NCBI RefSeq assembly: GCF_040438645.1
Contig: NZ_CP159253.1
Coordinates: forward strand, 682,001-746,000
DNA length: 64,000 bases
Source: Mesorhizobium sp. WSM2240
Lineage (GTDB): Bacteria; Pseudomonadota; Alphaproteobacteria; Rhizobiales; Rhizobiaceae
Direction of reading: 5' to 3'
Part shown: in pieces, positions 28,161 to 37,753 of the stretch
Layout: each line of letters starts with the position of its first letter
Position numbering within the stretch: position 1 is the stretch's first letter
The notes under the pieces: generated by a model
What the model was told of the DNA's origin: nothing
Seen by the model: the letters and a program-made list of their open reading frames with translations, nothing else
The model's database searches: none
Program-made: the position numbers and the translations under genes

Positions 28161-30332
28161 ATGTCTGTCGAAAAAGTGGACACGCTTGTCGTTGGCGGCG
28201 GCCAAGCGGGAGTGGCAATTAGCGAGCACCTGAACAACTGCGGGGTGCCTCATCTCATCCTTGAACGCGCCCGGATTGCCGAACGCTGGCGCTCGCAGCG
28301 GTGGGACTCCCTGGTTGCCAATGGCCCGGCCTGGCATGACCGGTTCCCGGGCATGGAGTTTCCGCGGACCGGCCGCGATGACTTTGCCGCCAAGGAGGAG
28401 GTCGCCGACTATTTTGTGGCTTATGCAAAGCAGATCAATGCGCCGATCCGCTGCGGCGTGGAGGTCAAGCTCGTGCAAAGAAATGTCGGGCGGCCCGGAT
28501 TCCGCGTCGAGACGTCGGACCGTGTGATCGAAGCCAACAGCATCGTCGCCGCGACCGGACCTTTCCAGATACCAGTCATTCCGCCCGTCGTCCCTCGGGA
28601 TGCGGGCATGCTCCAAATCCACTCCAGCGCGTACCGCAACCCTGAGCAACTGCCGAAAGGCGCGGTGCTGGTGGTTGGTGCGGGATCCTCGGCCGTGCAG
28701 ATCGCGGACGAACTCCAGCGCGCTGGCAAGCGCGTCTACCTCTCGGTCGGCCCTCACGATCGCCCGCCGCGGGCCTATCGCGGGCGCGACTGCTGCTGGT
28801 GGCTGGGCGTCCTCGGAAAGTGGGAGGCCGAGGCCCCGGGACTCGGCACCGAACACGTCACGATCGCGGTGAGCGGCGCGCGCGGCGGTGAGACGATCGA
28901 TTTCCGTCGTTTGGCCGCACAGGGGATTACCCTGGTTGGTATGACCAACGCGTACCAGGACGGCGTGATGAGCTTCGCGCCCGATCTGGCGAAAAACATT
29001 GCCCGCGGCGACGCCAGCCTGATGTCGCTGCTGGATGAAGCCGACGCCTATGTCGCTTCCAACGGGCTCGATCTTACGGAAGAGCCCGCGGCCCGCAGGA
29101 TCAACCCGGATCCGGAATGCATGAGTGATCCGATCCTTGAGCTCGACGTGGCCGAGGCCGAGCTATCGGCAATCATCTGGGCGACAGGCTTTGCAGTCGA
29201 CTACAGCTGGCTGAAGGTCGATGCTTTCGACGAGAAGGGCCGGCCAAGACACCAGCGCGGCGTCTCGACCGAGCCGGGAATCTATTTCCTGGGTCTGCCT
29301 TGGCAGTCGCGAAGAGGGTCCAGCTTCATCTGGGGCGTCTGGCACGCCACTGTCACAAGAGGCATCGGGCGCAATCTACCTCTGTTCAAACGTCAAGGCT
29401 ATCCCATGCAACTACGCCACCTCCGCTATTTCGTGAGCATCGTCGATGCTGGGAGCTTCTGCCGGGCGGCGGCCACCATTCATGTGGCCCAGCCAGCCCT
29501 CAGCCAACAGATCGCTGGCCTTGAAGCCAGGCTCGGCGCCACCCTGCTGCACCGCAGCGCACGCGGCGTTTGCCCCACCGAAGTGGGAAAGGCCTTCTAT
29601 CGGGAGGCCGTCTTCATCTTGCAGCGGCTAGAGCGACTGCCCGGCATCGTTCGCTCCACGGAGGGAGAACCAGAAGGCCTTGTCGGGCTTGGCATGTCTT
29701 CGACGCTCGCCGCCTCCCTCGCCGGCCCCTTGGTGGGGGCCTGCAGGACGGCACTCCCCAAAGTGACCCTGAGCTTGGTTACCGGTGACTTTCTCCGCAT
29801 CAGGCCGCTCATGGAATCGCACGGGCTTGACGTTTGCATGGTCTTCGAGGACACACCCACCCATGGTGTTTGCCGCAAACCGCTGTTCCGCCAGCGCCTC
29901 TATCTGATCCGGCCTGTCAACGCAGAAAATGCCGCAACTACCGTGTCCCTGGAGAATCTGGCGGCAATTCCCCTTGTGCTGCCAGCGCAGCCGCATACGA
30001 TCCGCGACGCGCTGGACCGGGCGTTTGGAGTGGCCGGAGTGATACCCAACTGCGTGGCGGAGGTCGACACGTTCTGCAGCATGCTCTCCTTAGTTAAAGC
30101 GGGCGTAGCAAGTGGGATCGTTCCAAAGGGGGATTTCTCGGACATTCCAGGCTACGAAGGTCTGAGGCCCGTCGCGATCGATCCGCCGATTCATCTGACG
30201 GCATGTCTCATGTCATCCGCCCACATGCCGCTCACCTCCGCCGCCGAGGCAGCAAGTGCCCTGGTCGCCGCGCAGGTAGAAAAGAGCTTTGGTGAAGCGC
30301 TGCCCGCCGGATGGGAGCGCGTCCCGATTTAG
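28161..30332 (+). CDS. In-frame fusion: flavin-dependent monooxygenase + LysR-family regulator
   Basis: Residues 1-395 are a flavoprotein monooxygenase of the CzcO/FMO type, with the FAD-binding GGGQAG at 12-17, a second Rossmann motif VVGAGSSA near 172 and the C-terminal ATGF near 340. It breaks off at FIWGVWH. From residue 416 (Met at 29406) a complete 308-residue LysR regulator follows: MQLRHLRYFVSIVDAGSFCR with a winged HTH, then the substrate-binding domain. The missing monooxygenase C-terminus lies on the minus strand at 56,244-56,333. The fusion is therefore a rearrangement product. LysR may also be translated from its own Met, but no clear ribosome binding site is seen there. Confidence 0.8.
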   Translation: MSVEKVDTLVVGGGQAGVAISEHLNNCGVPHLILERARIAERWRSQRWDSLVANGPAWHDRFPGMEFPRTGRDDFAAKEEVADYFVAYAKQINAPIRCGVEVKLVQRNVGRPGFRVETSDRVIEANSIVAATGPFQIPVIPPVVPRDAGMLQIHSSAYRNPEQLPKGAVLVVGAGSSAVQIADELQRAGKRVYLSVGPHDRPPRAYRGRDCCWWLGVLGKWEAEAPGLGTEHVTIAVSGARGGETIDFRRLAAQGITLVGMTNAYQDGVMSFAPDLAKNIARGDASLMSLLDEADAYVASNGLDLTEEPAARRINPDPECMSDPILELDVAEAELSAIIWATGFAVDYSWLKVDAFDEKGRPRHQRGVSTEPGIYFLGLPWQSRRGSSFIWGVWHATVTRGIGRNLPLFKRQGYPMQLRHLRYFVSIVDAGSFCRAAATIHVAQPALSQQIAGLEARLGATLLHRSARGVCPTEVGKAFYREAVFILQRLERLPGIVRSTEGEPEGLVGLGMSSTLAASLAGPLVGACRTALPKVTLSLVTGDFLRIRPLMESHGLDVCMVFEDTPTHGVCRKPLFRQRLYLIRPVNAENAATTVSLENLAAIPLVLPAQPHTIRDALDRAFGVAGVIPNCVAEVDTFCSMLSLVKAGVASGIVPKGDFSDIPGYEGLRPVAIDPPIHLTACLMSSAHMPLTSAAEAASALVAAQVEKSFGEALPAGWERVPI

Positions 30333-31723
30333 CAGAGAGGCGAGCACTCCAAGCGGCATGTCTTTGGGCGACGTTTTTACGGCGATCGAGCGATTTCGCC
30401 ACAAACCAGCGGAGCTGGTACAATTATGGCCTGCGAGCGCTGTCCGTCCCATTGGGGAGCGTTATGTGGTTGCCGCCCGTAATGCAAGATTGCGGCCTTG
30501 TCGACGTGCGCGTCTTTCTGTCAGGCCTTCATGCCGCGCGCATTGCGCCGGGCAAACAGCCATTGCCCGCCTTGGTCAAGCATCAGGAGACGCGTGAAGT
30601 CGCCAGCAGCGGCGGCAGCGCCAACACATGGCGGTCCTCGCCGCCCTTGCTCGGCCCGATGCCAATTGACCATCTGGCCGCTATCGATTTCTGTCACTGC
30701 ATACGCGCCGCCCGCGGCGCGTATGCCCACCGCGTACGTGGCATCAGAGCGAGCGTGTTTCTCGCCGCGTTCACTGCTTTGAAAAAGCCGATCACCTCGT
30801 AGGCGCTCCACACGACCCGCAATTTGCGCGGCGTCCGGGGGCGTATCGATCCGCTCAGTCAGATCAGATCGACCCAGTGTCACGCCAAGAATTGCAGGGC
30901 CCGAAGGGTCTGGTTCACGGTGCCGCGCGAGGCCCCACCAAGTGGAGCCAATAGTGCGCATCTGGAGGATTCCTAGGCGACGCGTCGGCGAGAAGCGGTG
31001 GCGCTCCTGCCGGCCAAAGCTTCTGCCGTCGCTCGGCACGATTTTTTTGACGCTACTGGCTATAGGAGGCCACTCAGGATGGATGTTTGTCAGATCTCAT
31101 TCATAAGAAGTGGAGATGAACCAATATCGACACGATATTTGCTTCTGGCCCGCGTTGAGTAGATTGGATGTAAACGACAGCTCGAACACTTGAGCGGATG
31201 CCCCTCCCCGGGAGTGGCGTGATTTCGGGATAGCCGTCACCATGAGGCGAGTGATTTCATGGGGAACACGAACGGCTTGCATCGAAGATCGTGTCACTAG
31301 GCAGCTTGCCGAGTTCAGAGATTGCTGAGGAGTTCTTTGACTCATGTGTTCGGGCTATGCTGTTTCATTGCGACTGTCGTCCGCACCGTTGGTCGCCGGC
31401 TCGAGGGTACTCGCTGGTTGGTATGCTGAGATGGCGGCTGTCACAAATAGTGTCTGTTCCACCCCACCTGCGGGGCGGGTTACCCCGCCGCAGGCCACCT
31501 TGGGGACGACGGGCGGTTGTCGCAAACGCTCAACGAGCAGAATTACAAACAATGCGAGTCACTTGAAGACGCACCCCGCAAGGGTTTCGGCAGCCACGAG
31601 CTTGAGGCGCACGGATGAAGCATTCAGGCGCCGGCCCGTCAAAAAGCTCCATTTCCCTTGGCGGCTCAACCGACCGTCTCACAGGACCGAGCCAGTTCTT
31701 CACTGCGGAGCCGAGAGGGGCGC
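30333..31723. other. Long gap without a confident gene
   Basis: This 1.4-kb stretch holds only open frames without recognisable domains. On the minus strand around 30,500-30,950 there are coding-like traces (for example AVTEIDSGQMVNWHRAEQ and SRGTVNQTLRALQFLA) in different frames, which suggests an unrecognised decayed gene. A plus-strand frame at 31344-31727 ends over the sctQ start but shows no sctP features. Confidence 0.5.
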
Positions 31724-32713
31724 GTGATCGATCTGCCTTGCTATAGTTCGCGAGAGGCCGCCACCATTTCGCGTCTTGCAACCCGCTTGCCGGCCGCTTT
31801 CAGCCTCGCTGGTATCGACGTGGCAGCTGTCATGCCCGATTCGACATCACCGCGTGTTCCGGCGAATTGCCGCCGGTTTACGGTACGCTTACACGGCCAC
31901 GACCTCCGCATTGTGATCGACCCGACTCTCCTTCCGTCCAGAGCGGTGACGCGCTGGCCAGACATCACGGCGCTGCCACTGGACCACGGCTTGCAGGAAA
32001 TTCTGTTCGACATCGTGCTACGCGATGTAGCGATTGAGGTGGAACAATGGTGCGGTCAGCGGCCCATCTGGTCTTCTTCCGAGATCACCCAAGTGCTGCC
32101 CTACGCCATTGGGCTTGTTCGCTTGGATGGTCCAGACAAACTGCTTGGCCTGGTAGAATTCGATGCCGGCGGACTCGACTGGATCACCAGCTGCTGCTGC
32201 GATGCGCTGCCGGTCGTGTGCGCGTTCCTCGACGATCTGGCCTTCTCTCTCGATCTAAGGGCCGCTCGCGTGAGCCTTACTTTGGCGGAACTACAGGCAC
32301 TCGCGCCGGGCGACGTCATCCTGCTCGACGCCTCACCGGTTGCTCGCGACGGCGCGATGACCGTTTTGATGTGCCTCTGTGGCACTTCACGATTCCGCGT
32401 CTCGATCATGGATGCCCGCCTTGCGGTTGTTTCAGCAGTGGACCACATGATGGACAAATCAGACTCTCTCCCTCCGGAAACCTTCGACAGCATCGACCTA
32501 CCGGTCGATGTGGAGGTCGGACAGCTGACCATGTCGCTCAAGCAGCTTCGTGAACTCGCTGTGGGCCAGGTATTGGATCTCGGTTTCGACGCTACGACCA
32601 ATATCACTTTGCGAGTCAATGGCCAGGTGGTCGCTGCAGGCGAGTTGGTGCGCATCGCCGATCGGACAGGTGTGCGTGTCCTAGACCTACGCCTACCACG
32701 CGCCGAGTCATGA
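31724..32713 (+). CDS. sctQ: Type III secretion C-ring protein SctQ
   Basis: SctQ builds the cytoplasmic sorting platform below the export gate. The C-terminal SpoA domain is clear: IDLPVDVEVGQLTMSLKQLR, then GQVLDLGFDATTNITLRVNG and AGELVRIADRTGVRVLDLR. The N-terminal domain is weaker, as usual. I chose the GTG at 31724, which has AGAGGGG just upstream and gives 329 residues; a TTG at 31658 in the same frame is possible. The stop overlaps the sctR start. It heads the sctQ-R-S-T-U operon. No sctP gene precedes it. Confidence 0.88.
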   Translation: MIDLPCYSSREAATISRLATRLPAAFSLAGIDVAAVMPDSTSPRVPANCRRFTVRLHGHDLRIVIDPTLLPSRAVTRWPDITALPLDHGLQEILFDIVLRDVAIEVEQWCGQRPIWSSSEITQVLPYAIGLVRLDGPDKLLGLVEFDAGGLDWITSCCCDALPVVCAFLDDLAFSLDLRAARVSLTLAELQALAPGDVILLDASPVARDGAMTVLMCLCGTSRFRVSIMDARLAVVSAVDHMMDKSDSLPPETFDSIDLPVDVEVGQLTMSLKQLRELAVGQVLDLGFDATTNITLRVNGQVVAAGELVRIADRTGVRVLDLRLPRAES

Positions 32714-33372
32714 ACACCGGGTTGCCTGATCCCGTTGCGATGATCGCCCTGCTCGGCGCGATCGCTGTTGTCCCCTTCCTTGCGATCACCGTCACGTCAT
32801 ACGTCAAGCTCGTGGTCGTGTTCGGGCTCATCCGAAATGCCCTGGGCGTTCAGAACATTCCGCCGAACATGGCAATGAATGCGATCGCCATCCTGCTCTC
32901 CGTATATATCATGCAGCCAGCGGCCAACAAGGCATATGAAGCAGTGAGCCACAAGGAGATCGCGTTCGAAGATCTCCGTGGGCTCGTCGAAACCATACCG
33001 CTAGCCATAGAGCCCTTTCGCGATTTTCTCCTAAAGAACACGTCGCAACAGGAACGACAATTCTTTGCCAATGCCACCCGTGAACTGTGGAACGAACAGG
33101 ACGCCAATGCGGTAACCGACAGCGATGTTTTGATTTTGGTCCCTGCATTCATAACGTCCGAGTTAGCGGACGCGTTCAAGATAGGTTTTCTGCTGTTCCT
33201 GCCCTTCATCGTCATCGACCTCGTCATTTCGAATATACTTCTGGCGATGGGTATGATGATGGTTTCGCCAATGACGATCTCCCTGCCCTTCAAGCTGTTC
33301 TTGTTCGTCGCTGTGAACGGATGGCAGCGCCTGATCCACGGCTTGGTCTTGTCCTATGCGGGACCATCATGA
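32710..33372 (+). CDS. sctR: Type III secretion export gate protein SctR
   Basis: SctR is one of the inner-membrane proteins (R, S, T) that form the helical export gate. The 220-residue protein shows the family signatures SYVKLVVVFGLIRNALGVQN near residue 30 and FKIGFLLFLPFIVIDLVISN near residue 160, with four membrane segments. Its ATG overlaps the sctQ stop by four bases and its stop overlaps sctS. Intact. Confidence 0.95.
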   Translation: MNTGLPDPVAMIALLGAIAVVPFLAITVTSYVKLVVVFGLIRNALGVQNIPPNMAMNAIAILLSVYIMQPAANKAYEAVSHKEIAFEDLRGLVETIPLAIEPFRDFLLKNTSQQERQFFANATRELWNEQDANAVTDSDVLILVPAFITSELADAFKIGFLLFLPFIVIDLVISNILLAMGMMMVSPMTISLPFKLFLFVAVNGWQRLIHGLVLSYAGPS

Positions 33373-33635
33373 TGAGCACCGCTACTCTGGCCAATATGGC
33401 CGTCGACGCCCTGAAACTGACTGTGGTTCTGTCGATGCCAACGATCCTCGTCGCGGCGGGGGTCGGGCTGGTCGTAAGCTTGGTGCAGGCCCTGACCCAA
33501 GTTCAAGATCAGACACTTCCGTTCGCCGTGAAACTGATATGCGTGAGCTTGGTTTTGATGACAACCGGGAGCTGGATCGGTCGGGAGCTGTACCAGTATA
33601 CGCTAAACGTCTTCAGCAATATCGGAGCCATATAA
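33369..33635 (+). CDS. sctS: Type III secretion export gate protein SctS
   Basis: This 88-residue protein has two membrane helices, with the family stretch GLVVSLVQALTQVQDQTLPF between them. The start is the ATG at 33369 in the ATGATG that overlaps the sctR stop. A second ATG follows immediately. Larger upstream frames in this phase are shadows of sctR. Intact. Confidence 0.93.
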   Translation: MMSTATLANMAVDALKLTVVLSMPTILVAAGVGLVVSLVQALTQVQDQTLPFAVKLICVSLVLMTTGSWIGRELYQYTLNVFSNIGAI

Positions 33636-33645
33636 GGTCTGTCTC

Positions 33646-34443
33646 GTGTCGCTACTTGATCCTTCTGCCTTGCACAGTGCCCTTGTCGTCTTTGCGCTCG
33701 CGACGACGCGTACGACGGGCATGATGCTGATTATACCCATTCTGGGGCGCGGCATTGTGACCGGACTGGCGCGGAACGGCGCGATCACGGCATTGAGCGT
33801 CCCGGTGATGGCGCATGCTTGGGCAACGAGGCCTGCGAACCTCGGTACCTGGGATCTGAACTCGATCCTGGGCCTGGGGCTGAAGGAACTCTTGGTTGGT
33901 CTCGTACTCGGCATGCCAATTGCCGCAACCCTCTGGGGCGTTGAGGCGGCGGGCACCTTCATTGACAACCAGAGGGGCGCCGCGATGGTGAGCCTCTTGA
34001 ATCCGGCGAGCGGCAATCAGGTCTCGCCGCTTGGAACGCTATTCGCCCAGCTCTTCGTCACATGGCTATTTGCCACTGGCGGCTTTTCCGCATTGATTGA
34101 AGCGCTCTATCGCTCCCATGAGATCTGGCCCCTGTGGAGCTTGCAGCCTGCATTCGGTCCTGCATTCGCCACGGGGGTTCTGCATCTCGCAAATCTCGTC
34201 ATGCTACTGACTTTACTTCTCGCCGGTCCAGCCATCGTTGTTATGTTCCTCAGCGAAATGGGTCTGGCGCTGATCGGCCGCTTTGCACCGCAACTGCAGG
34301 TCTTCTTTATCGCCATGTCGGTCAAGAGTGCGATGGCCCTTCTGGTTTTAGTTCTTTCGCTCACGATCATTCTGGCCGAGGCCGATAAACACGTGCCATC
34401 ACCGGCCGCAATATTCAACCTCATCACCACGTGGTTGTCATGA
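33646..34443 (+). CDS. sctT: Type III secretion export gate protein SctT
   Basis: The 265-residue membrane protein begins at GTG 33646, 10 bp after sctS. It shows ARTTGMMLIIPILGR-like N-terminal residues (ATTRTTGMM here), then KELLVGLVLGMPIAATLWG and the conserved FIDNQRGAAM. Six or more membrane segments are visible. The stop overlaps the sctU ATG. Intact. Confidence 0.93.
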   Translation: MSLLDPSALHSALVVFALATTRTTGMMLIIPILGRGIVTGLARNGAITALSVPVMAHAWATRPANLGTWDLNSILGLGLKELLVGLVLGMPIAATLWGVEAAGTFIDNQRGAAMVSLLNPASGNQVSPLGTLFAQLFVTWLFATGGFSALIEALYRSHEIWPLWSLQPAFGPAFATGVLHLANLVMLLTLLLAGPAIVVMFLSEMGLALIGRFAPQLQVFFIAMSVKSAMALLVLVLSLTIILAEADKHVPSPAAIFNLITTWLS

Positions 34444-35436
34444 GCGCCGAAAAGACCCGAAAGCCTACTCCCAAAAGGCTGCGCGACCTGCGCAGGCAGG
34501 GGCAGGTGCCGCAGAGCAGTGAAGTCGTTTCCGCGGCACTGACCATCGCATTCTTCTCTCTGTTCTACGCCTCCCTTTCCGGCATGATAGATCGGCTCGA
34601 GGCGATGATCCTGCTACCTGTACCGCTTCTCGAAGGTGATCTCCTGAGTGTCACTCAAAAGCTCCTGCAGTCCTATGTTGCCGAACTGCAGCGTATGCTC
34701 GCGCCCTTCATCGGCATCGTTCTGGTAATCGGCGCGGGCGCCAACATCGTACAGAATGGCCCAATGTTCACGCCCGAGGCGGCCTCGCCAGCGCTGAAGA
34801 AGCTCAGTCCCAGTGAGAACGTCAAGAGGATCGTCTCGCTGAGGAATTTCGTTGAATTGGGCAAATCGATCGGCAAGATTTTGATACTCGTCTCGGTTCT
34901 GCTGCTGGCGCTGCGCGAAGGGATGCATGCGCTCGTCTGGACGCCGAGTTGCGGCTTATCTTGCCTAAGGGCGGTAACAGGTAACCTGTTGCTCGTTATC
35001 GCCATCTATGCCGGATTGAGTTTTCTTACGGTGGCAATTGCGGACCTTGCTTTCCAGCGTCGGCATTTCACGAAGAAAAACATGATGTCGAAGGATGAGA
35101 CGAAGCGAGAATACAAGGAGAATAACGGTGGCCCACTGGTAATTGCAAGACGCAAACGACTGCATATGGAGTTGCTCGTCAAAGGCATGACCAGCCGGTC
35201 GCGCAGGGGGCCGTCTTGATCACAATCCGATGTATCTTGCGTGGCGATTTATCACGTTCGGAAGCGTGCGCCCTTCCCTCGTGATCAGAGCCATCGGTCT
35301 CGATCTCGCGCAGCATCTGATCCACGCTGTTGGCCATCCTATTCCGGTGATGCGAAACAATCCGCTGGGGCACGCGCTCCTGAAGGTCGGTGTAGTACAC
35401 GAAGATATTCCGTCACTTCTACTCGAACGTACATAA
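34440..35436 (+). pseudogene. sctU: Type III secretion switch protein SctU, frameshifted, NPTH motif changed
   Basis: The N-terminal membrane part is intact: MSAEKTRKPTPKRLRDLRRQ through four membrane segments and the linker MSKDETKREYKE. The normal frame then stops at 35219, just before the autocleavage domain. The rest is readable in other frames: GAVLIT, then NPMYLAWRFITFG and LAQHLIHAVGHPIPVMRNNP, ending at 35436. Two one-base changes (near 35,205 and 35,230) are needed, and NPTH, the conserved autocleavage site that controls the substrate switch, reads NPMY. The last residues are also lost. This copy is probably non-functional. Confidence 0.85.
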
Positions 35437-35599
35437 CTTCCTCGTCCACACCGTAACACTGCAGCGAACGTCCTGGATCGTTCGTATTGTTTAATATTTC
35501 ATCTCGCGCAATATGCGAAATTGCTTGCAACTCCGGACCACGTCTTGAGCCCCATATCCAGCCTGTATGCGCTCATATCGGATTTATATTTGCCATCCA

Positions 35600-35904
35600 T
35601 GTCATCAGCTTATAGCAACATATCGACTGACATTCCTTTTGGCGCGCCCGAAAGGGCGCAGCCCGCTGACACAGTTCGCTTCGATGTGTGCTGCCGAGAG
35701 GTGGCTTCGACAGGAGCGAGCACGGAAGTCTCAATGGTGGGAAACATGCGGATCCACCTAGCCGCGGAACGGCAAGTCGGGCCGCGAGGAAGCCCCTACC
35801 CCGGCAATCTGCAGTGCGCTGCCGCCGGGACCCAGAAGGATAAACGTTGGCGGGACGCTCAAGCGATCCGCCGTATGACCGTACGGAGCCGAAGTGATGT
35901 CTGA
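35600..35904 (+). CDS. Hypothetical protein before sctW
   Basis: This frame starts MSSAYSNISTDIPFGAPERA (ATG at 35600; a TTG at 35521 is in frame) and encodes about 100 residues. It ends in an overlap with the sctW start, as operon genes do. No domain is recognised. It could be a small type III protein or chance coding; the composition is unremarkable. Confidence 0.3.
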
Positions 35905-37018
35905 TAGGACAGTATTCGAAACGGCCCCTTCGCGCCTTTATTCTGATCGGATGGCGATCGAGCCGGTCCCGGTGCAGGTGGGCTCATGGCGCGGTGAAGC
36001 TGTTCGCCTGGCGGGGCCTACACACGCGACTCTCTTGGAACAGGCAAGGGAAGAGCGCACTTTCGGTTTTTCCGAAGCGATCGAGTCAAGGGCGCTGACT
36101 GAGCGCAAAATCTCGAAGGAGCGCGTAGCGCCGCCGCTTGGCGCGGTCCCCGGGATTGATGCCTATTTCGCACGTCTCCCGAATTTCGACCGTACCGAGT
36201 TGCCGGGGCTGTTGCGCGATATCCGCAGCGACGATTCTGCCTTGCAGGACATACTCCGAAAGGCCCGCCAGCGGTTCGCTGACCCCTCTTATGCCTATGC
36301 GGCACTCGATCTGGCGGCGCGAGAGTTGCGGCGCGAGGGCCTCGACCAGCTTGCCGCACGGACGGATGGTGCCAAGGCCCAACTCATGGCCAAGGAGGGA
36401 GTGGCTGTTCGTGCCGGCCTCAATATTTCCGTGGCGGCGTCTGAAGAAGCGGCGGGTGATCAGATGCTCGCTGCAGAACTGCGTGATTTCTATCGGGCCA
36501 CGGTCTCCCATGATCCAGGACCGCTTCGGCTTTATAGGGAGATTCTCAGCAAGTCTGGAGTTGAGAGCTTTGCACGGCATGTCGCCTTTCTTACGCGTGC
36601 GCTCGGCGATGATATCGCTTCGGCTGGCCCGTCGGTCGAGCCTGCTCGGCTATGGGAGATCCTTAGCGGATTATCGGCGCTGCGAGTGCTGGATACCGTG
36701 CACGAGTGCTGCCAGAAGATGGTCGAACGGATACGGCGGCGAAATACCATCGACATCACAGCTACGGGCGTGATGTGGCAGTTGTTGCCACTGGTGGAGG
36801 ATGCGGTTCCTGGACCGTCGAAGTTCATTTCCATTCCTGAACGGTTAGGAATTCCTCCCGCTCACCTTGCTATGCAGATTGCCGTACTGCGCGACTCTCG
36901 AGAACTTCTCGCGATGATTCCGGTCGGAGTCTACCGCGACTTGGAGGCAAGAGAATTGGCGTTGCGGGCAATAGAGGAAGCGATGGACATCCGCATTGAA
37001 CAGGAAGAGAGTGCATGA
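35897..37018 (+). CDS. sctW: Type III secretion gatekeeper SctW (YopN-TyeA/HrpJ type)
   Basis: Gatekeepers hold back effectors until contact and sort translocators first. The 373-residue protein has an HrpJ-like domain (about 95-250: LPNFDRTELPGLLRDIRSDD, LGALDLAARE-like helices) and a C-terminal TyeA-like part (about 280-370: RIRRRNTIDITATGVMWQLL, then RLGIPPAHLAMQIAVLRDSR). It therefore resembles a YopN-TyeA fusion. A GTG at 35894 directly precedes the chosen ATG. The stop overlaps the next gene by four bases. Confidence 0.8.
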   Translation: MSDRTVFETAPSRLYSDRMAIEPVPVQVGSWRGEAVRLAGPTHATLLEQAREERTFGFSEAIESRALTERKISKERVAPPLGAVPGIDAYFARLPNFDRTELPGLLRDIRSDDSALQDILRKARQRFADPSYAYAALDLAARELRREGLDQLAARTDGAKAQLMAKEGVAVRAGLNISVAASEEAAGDQMLAAELRDFYRATVSHDPGPLRLYREILSKSGVESFARHVAFLTRALGDDIASAGPSVEPARLWEILSGLSALRVLDTVHECCQKMVERIRRRNTIDITATGVMWQLLPLVEDAVPGPSKFISIPERLGIPPAHLAMQIAVLRDSRELLAMIPVGVYRDLEARELALRAIEEAMDIRIEQEESA

Positions 37019-37377
37019 GCGCGCACGCTTCTATTCGGGCTTTTTGCACGGCGATGGGACTTCCACCGCAGGCGCCTCCTTTAACGCTGCGTTTTGAACG
37101 ATCGGGCAATCTCCACATGGAGTGTCGCGATGGCTCTGTCGTAATGTACTTAACGCGCGCCATGCCACTTCACCGCAAGGGGATCGCCGCGGCAGCTCTC
37201 AAAGCGGTACACCCGGATCGTAGGCTGCCGCACATGGTGAACGTCGCCTTTTATGGCGAGGCGCTGCTGGTCCTGCTCATCAGCATGGCTGAGAACCGCG
37301 TTGATCTTCCAACTCTAGAAACCGCGGCGCAGGTTCTCGTACGGCTCGTCGACGAAATTGATGCCGCAGCGCGGTGA
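37015..37377 (+). CDS. SycN-like type III chaperone
   Basis: This 120-residue acidic protein fits the class I chaperone fold. Its pattern (IRAFCTAMGLPPQAPPLTLR, then FERSGNLHMECRDGSVVMYL and ENRVDLPTLETAAQVLVRLV) can be laid over Yersinia SycN, the chaperone of YopN. It follows the gatekeeper gene and precedes sctX, the same position as sycN between tyeA and yscX. Start and stop overlap or abut the neighbours. Confidence 0.65.
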   Translation: MSAHASIRAFCTAMGLPPQAPPLTLRFERSGNLHMECRDGSVVMYLTRAMPLHRKGIAAAALKAVHPDRRLPHMVNVAFYGEALLVLLISMAENRVDLPTLETAAQVLVRLVDEIDAAAR

Positions 37378-37380
37378 CCT

Positions 37381-37749
37381 ATGATTCGCATCGCTTCCGG
37401 CAGCTTGAATCATTCTGCTCCGATCGTCTCTGGATTGGCGGAACCGCGGCGAACAGGCCTCGTAGCCGATGCTCGGTCGGTTTTGCAATTTGATCTGCTA
37501 TACGACGCCCCCACCGTTGATGACATGATGATGATCGCCTTCGCGCCTCCGATCGCGAATCCCAGAATCCTCGAGTCGCCGAGATACGCAGCGGCGCTCA
37601 CGGCCGCACATGCATCGCTGGCCGATCTGGCTGCGCAAGCGGGAGATCCAGATCGTGCCGTGCTGTGCGATGCGCTCTCGGTACTCGATCGGGCGCAATG
37701 CGATCGTGTTCTTTTCGACAACGCCTGCCGTGCTTTGATGCGAGGATAA
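37381..37749 (+). CDS. sctX: SctX-like export protein (YscX type)
   Basis: The 122-residue length equals that of YscX. The C-terminal helical half (YAAALTAAHASLADLAAQAG, then DALSVLDRAQCDRVLFDNAC) resembles the YscX C-terminus, while the N-terminus is poorly conserved. In the Ysc family YscX binds YscY and the export gate protein SctV and is needed for export of early substrates. Its place between a SycN-like gene and a YscY-like gene supports the call more than its sequence alone does. Confidence 0.65.
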   Translation: MIRIASGSLNHSAPIVSGLAEPRRTGLVADARSVLQFDLLYDAPTVDDMMMIAFAPPIANPRILESPRYAAALTAAHASLADLAAQAGDPDRAVLCDALSVLDRAQCDRVLFDNACRALMRG

Positions 37750-37753
37750 GCTG

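Noticed and set aside
27648..28856. 402-codon open frame on the minus strand
   Set aside because: It is antisense to the flavin monooxygenase and integrase relic, and its translation has no recognisable domain; GC-rich DNA gives long antisense frames.
31344..31727. Possible sctP (ruler) gene ending over the sctQ start
   Set aside because: Position fits, but the arginine-rich translation lacks the proline-rich middle and T3S4 domain expected of SctP.
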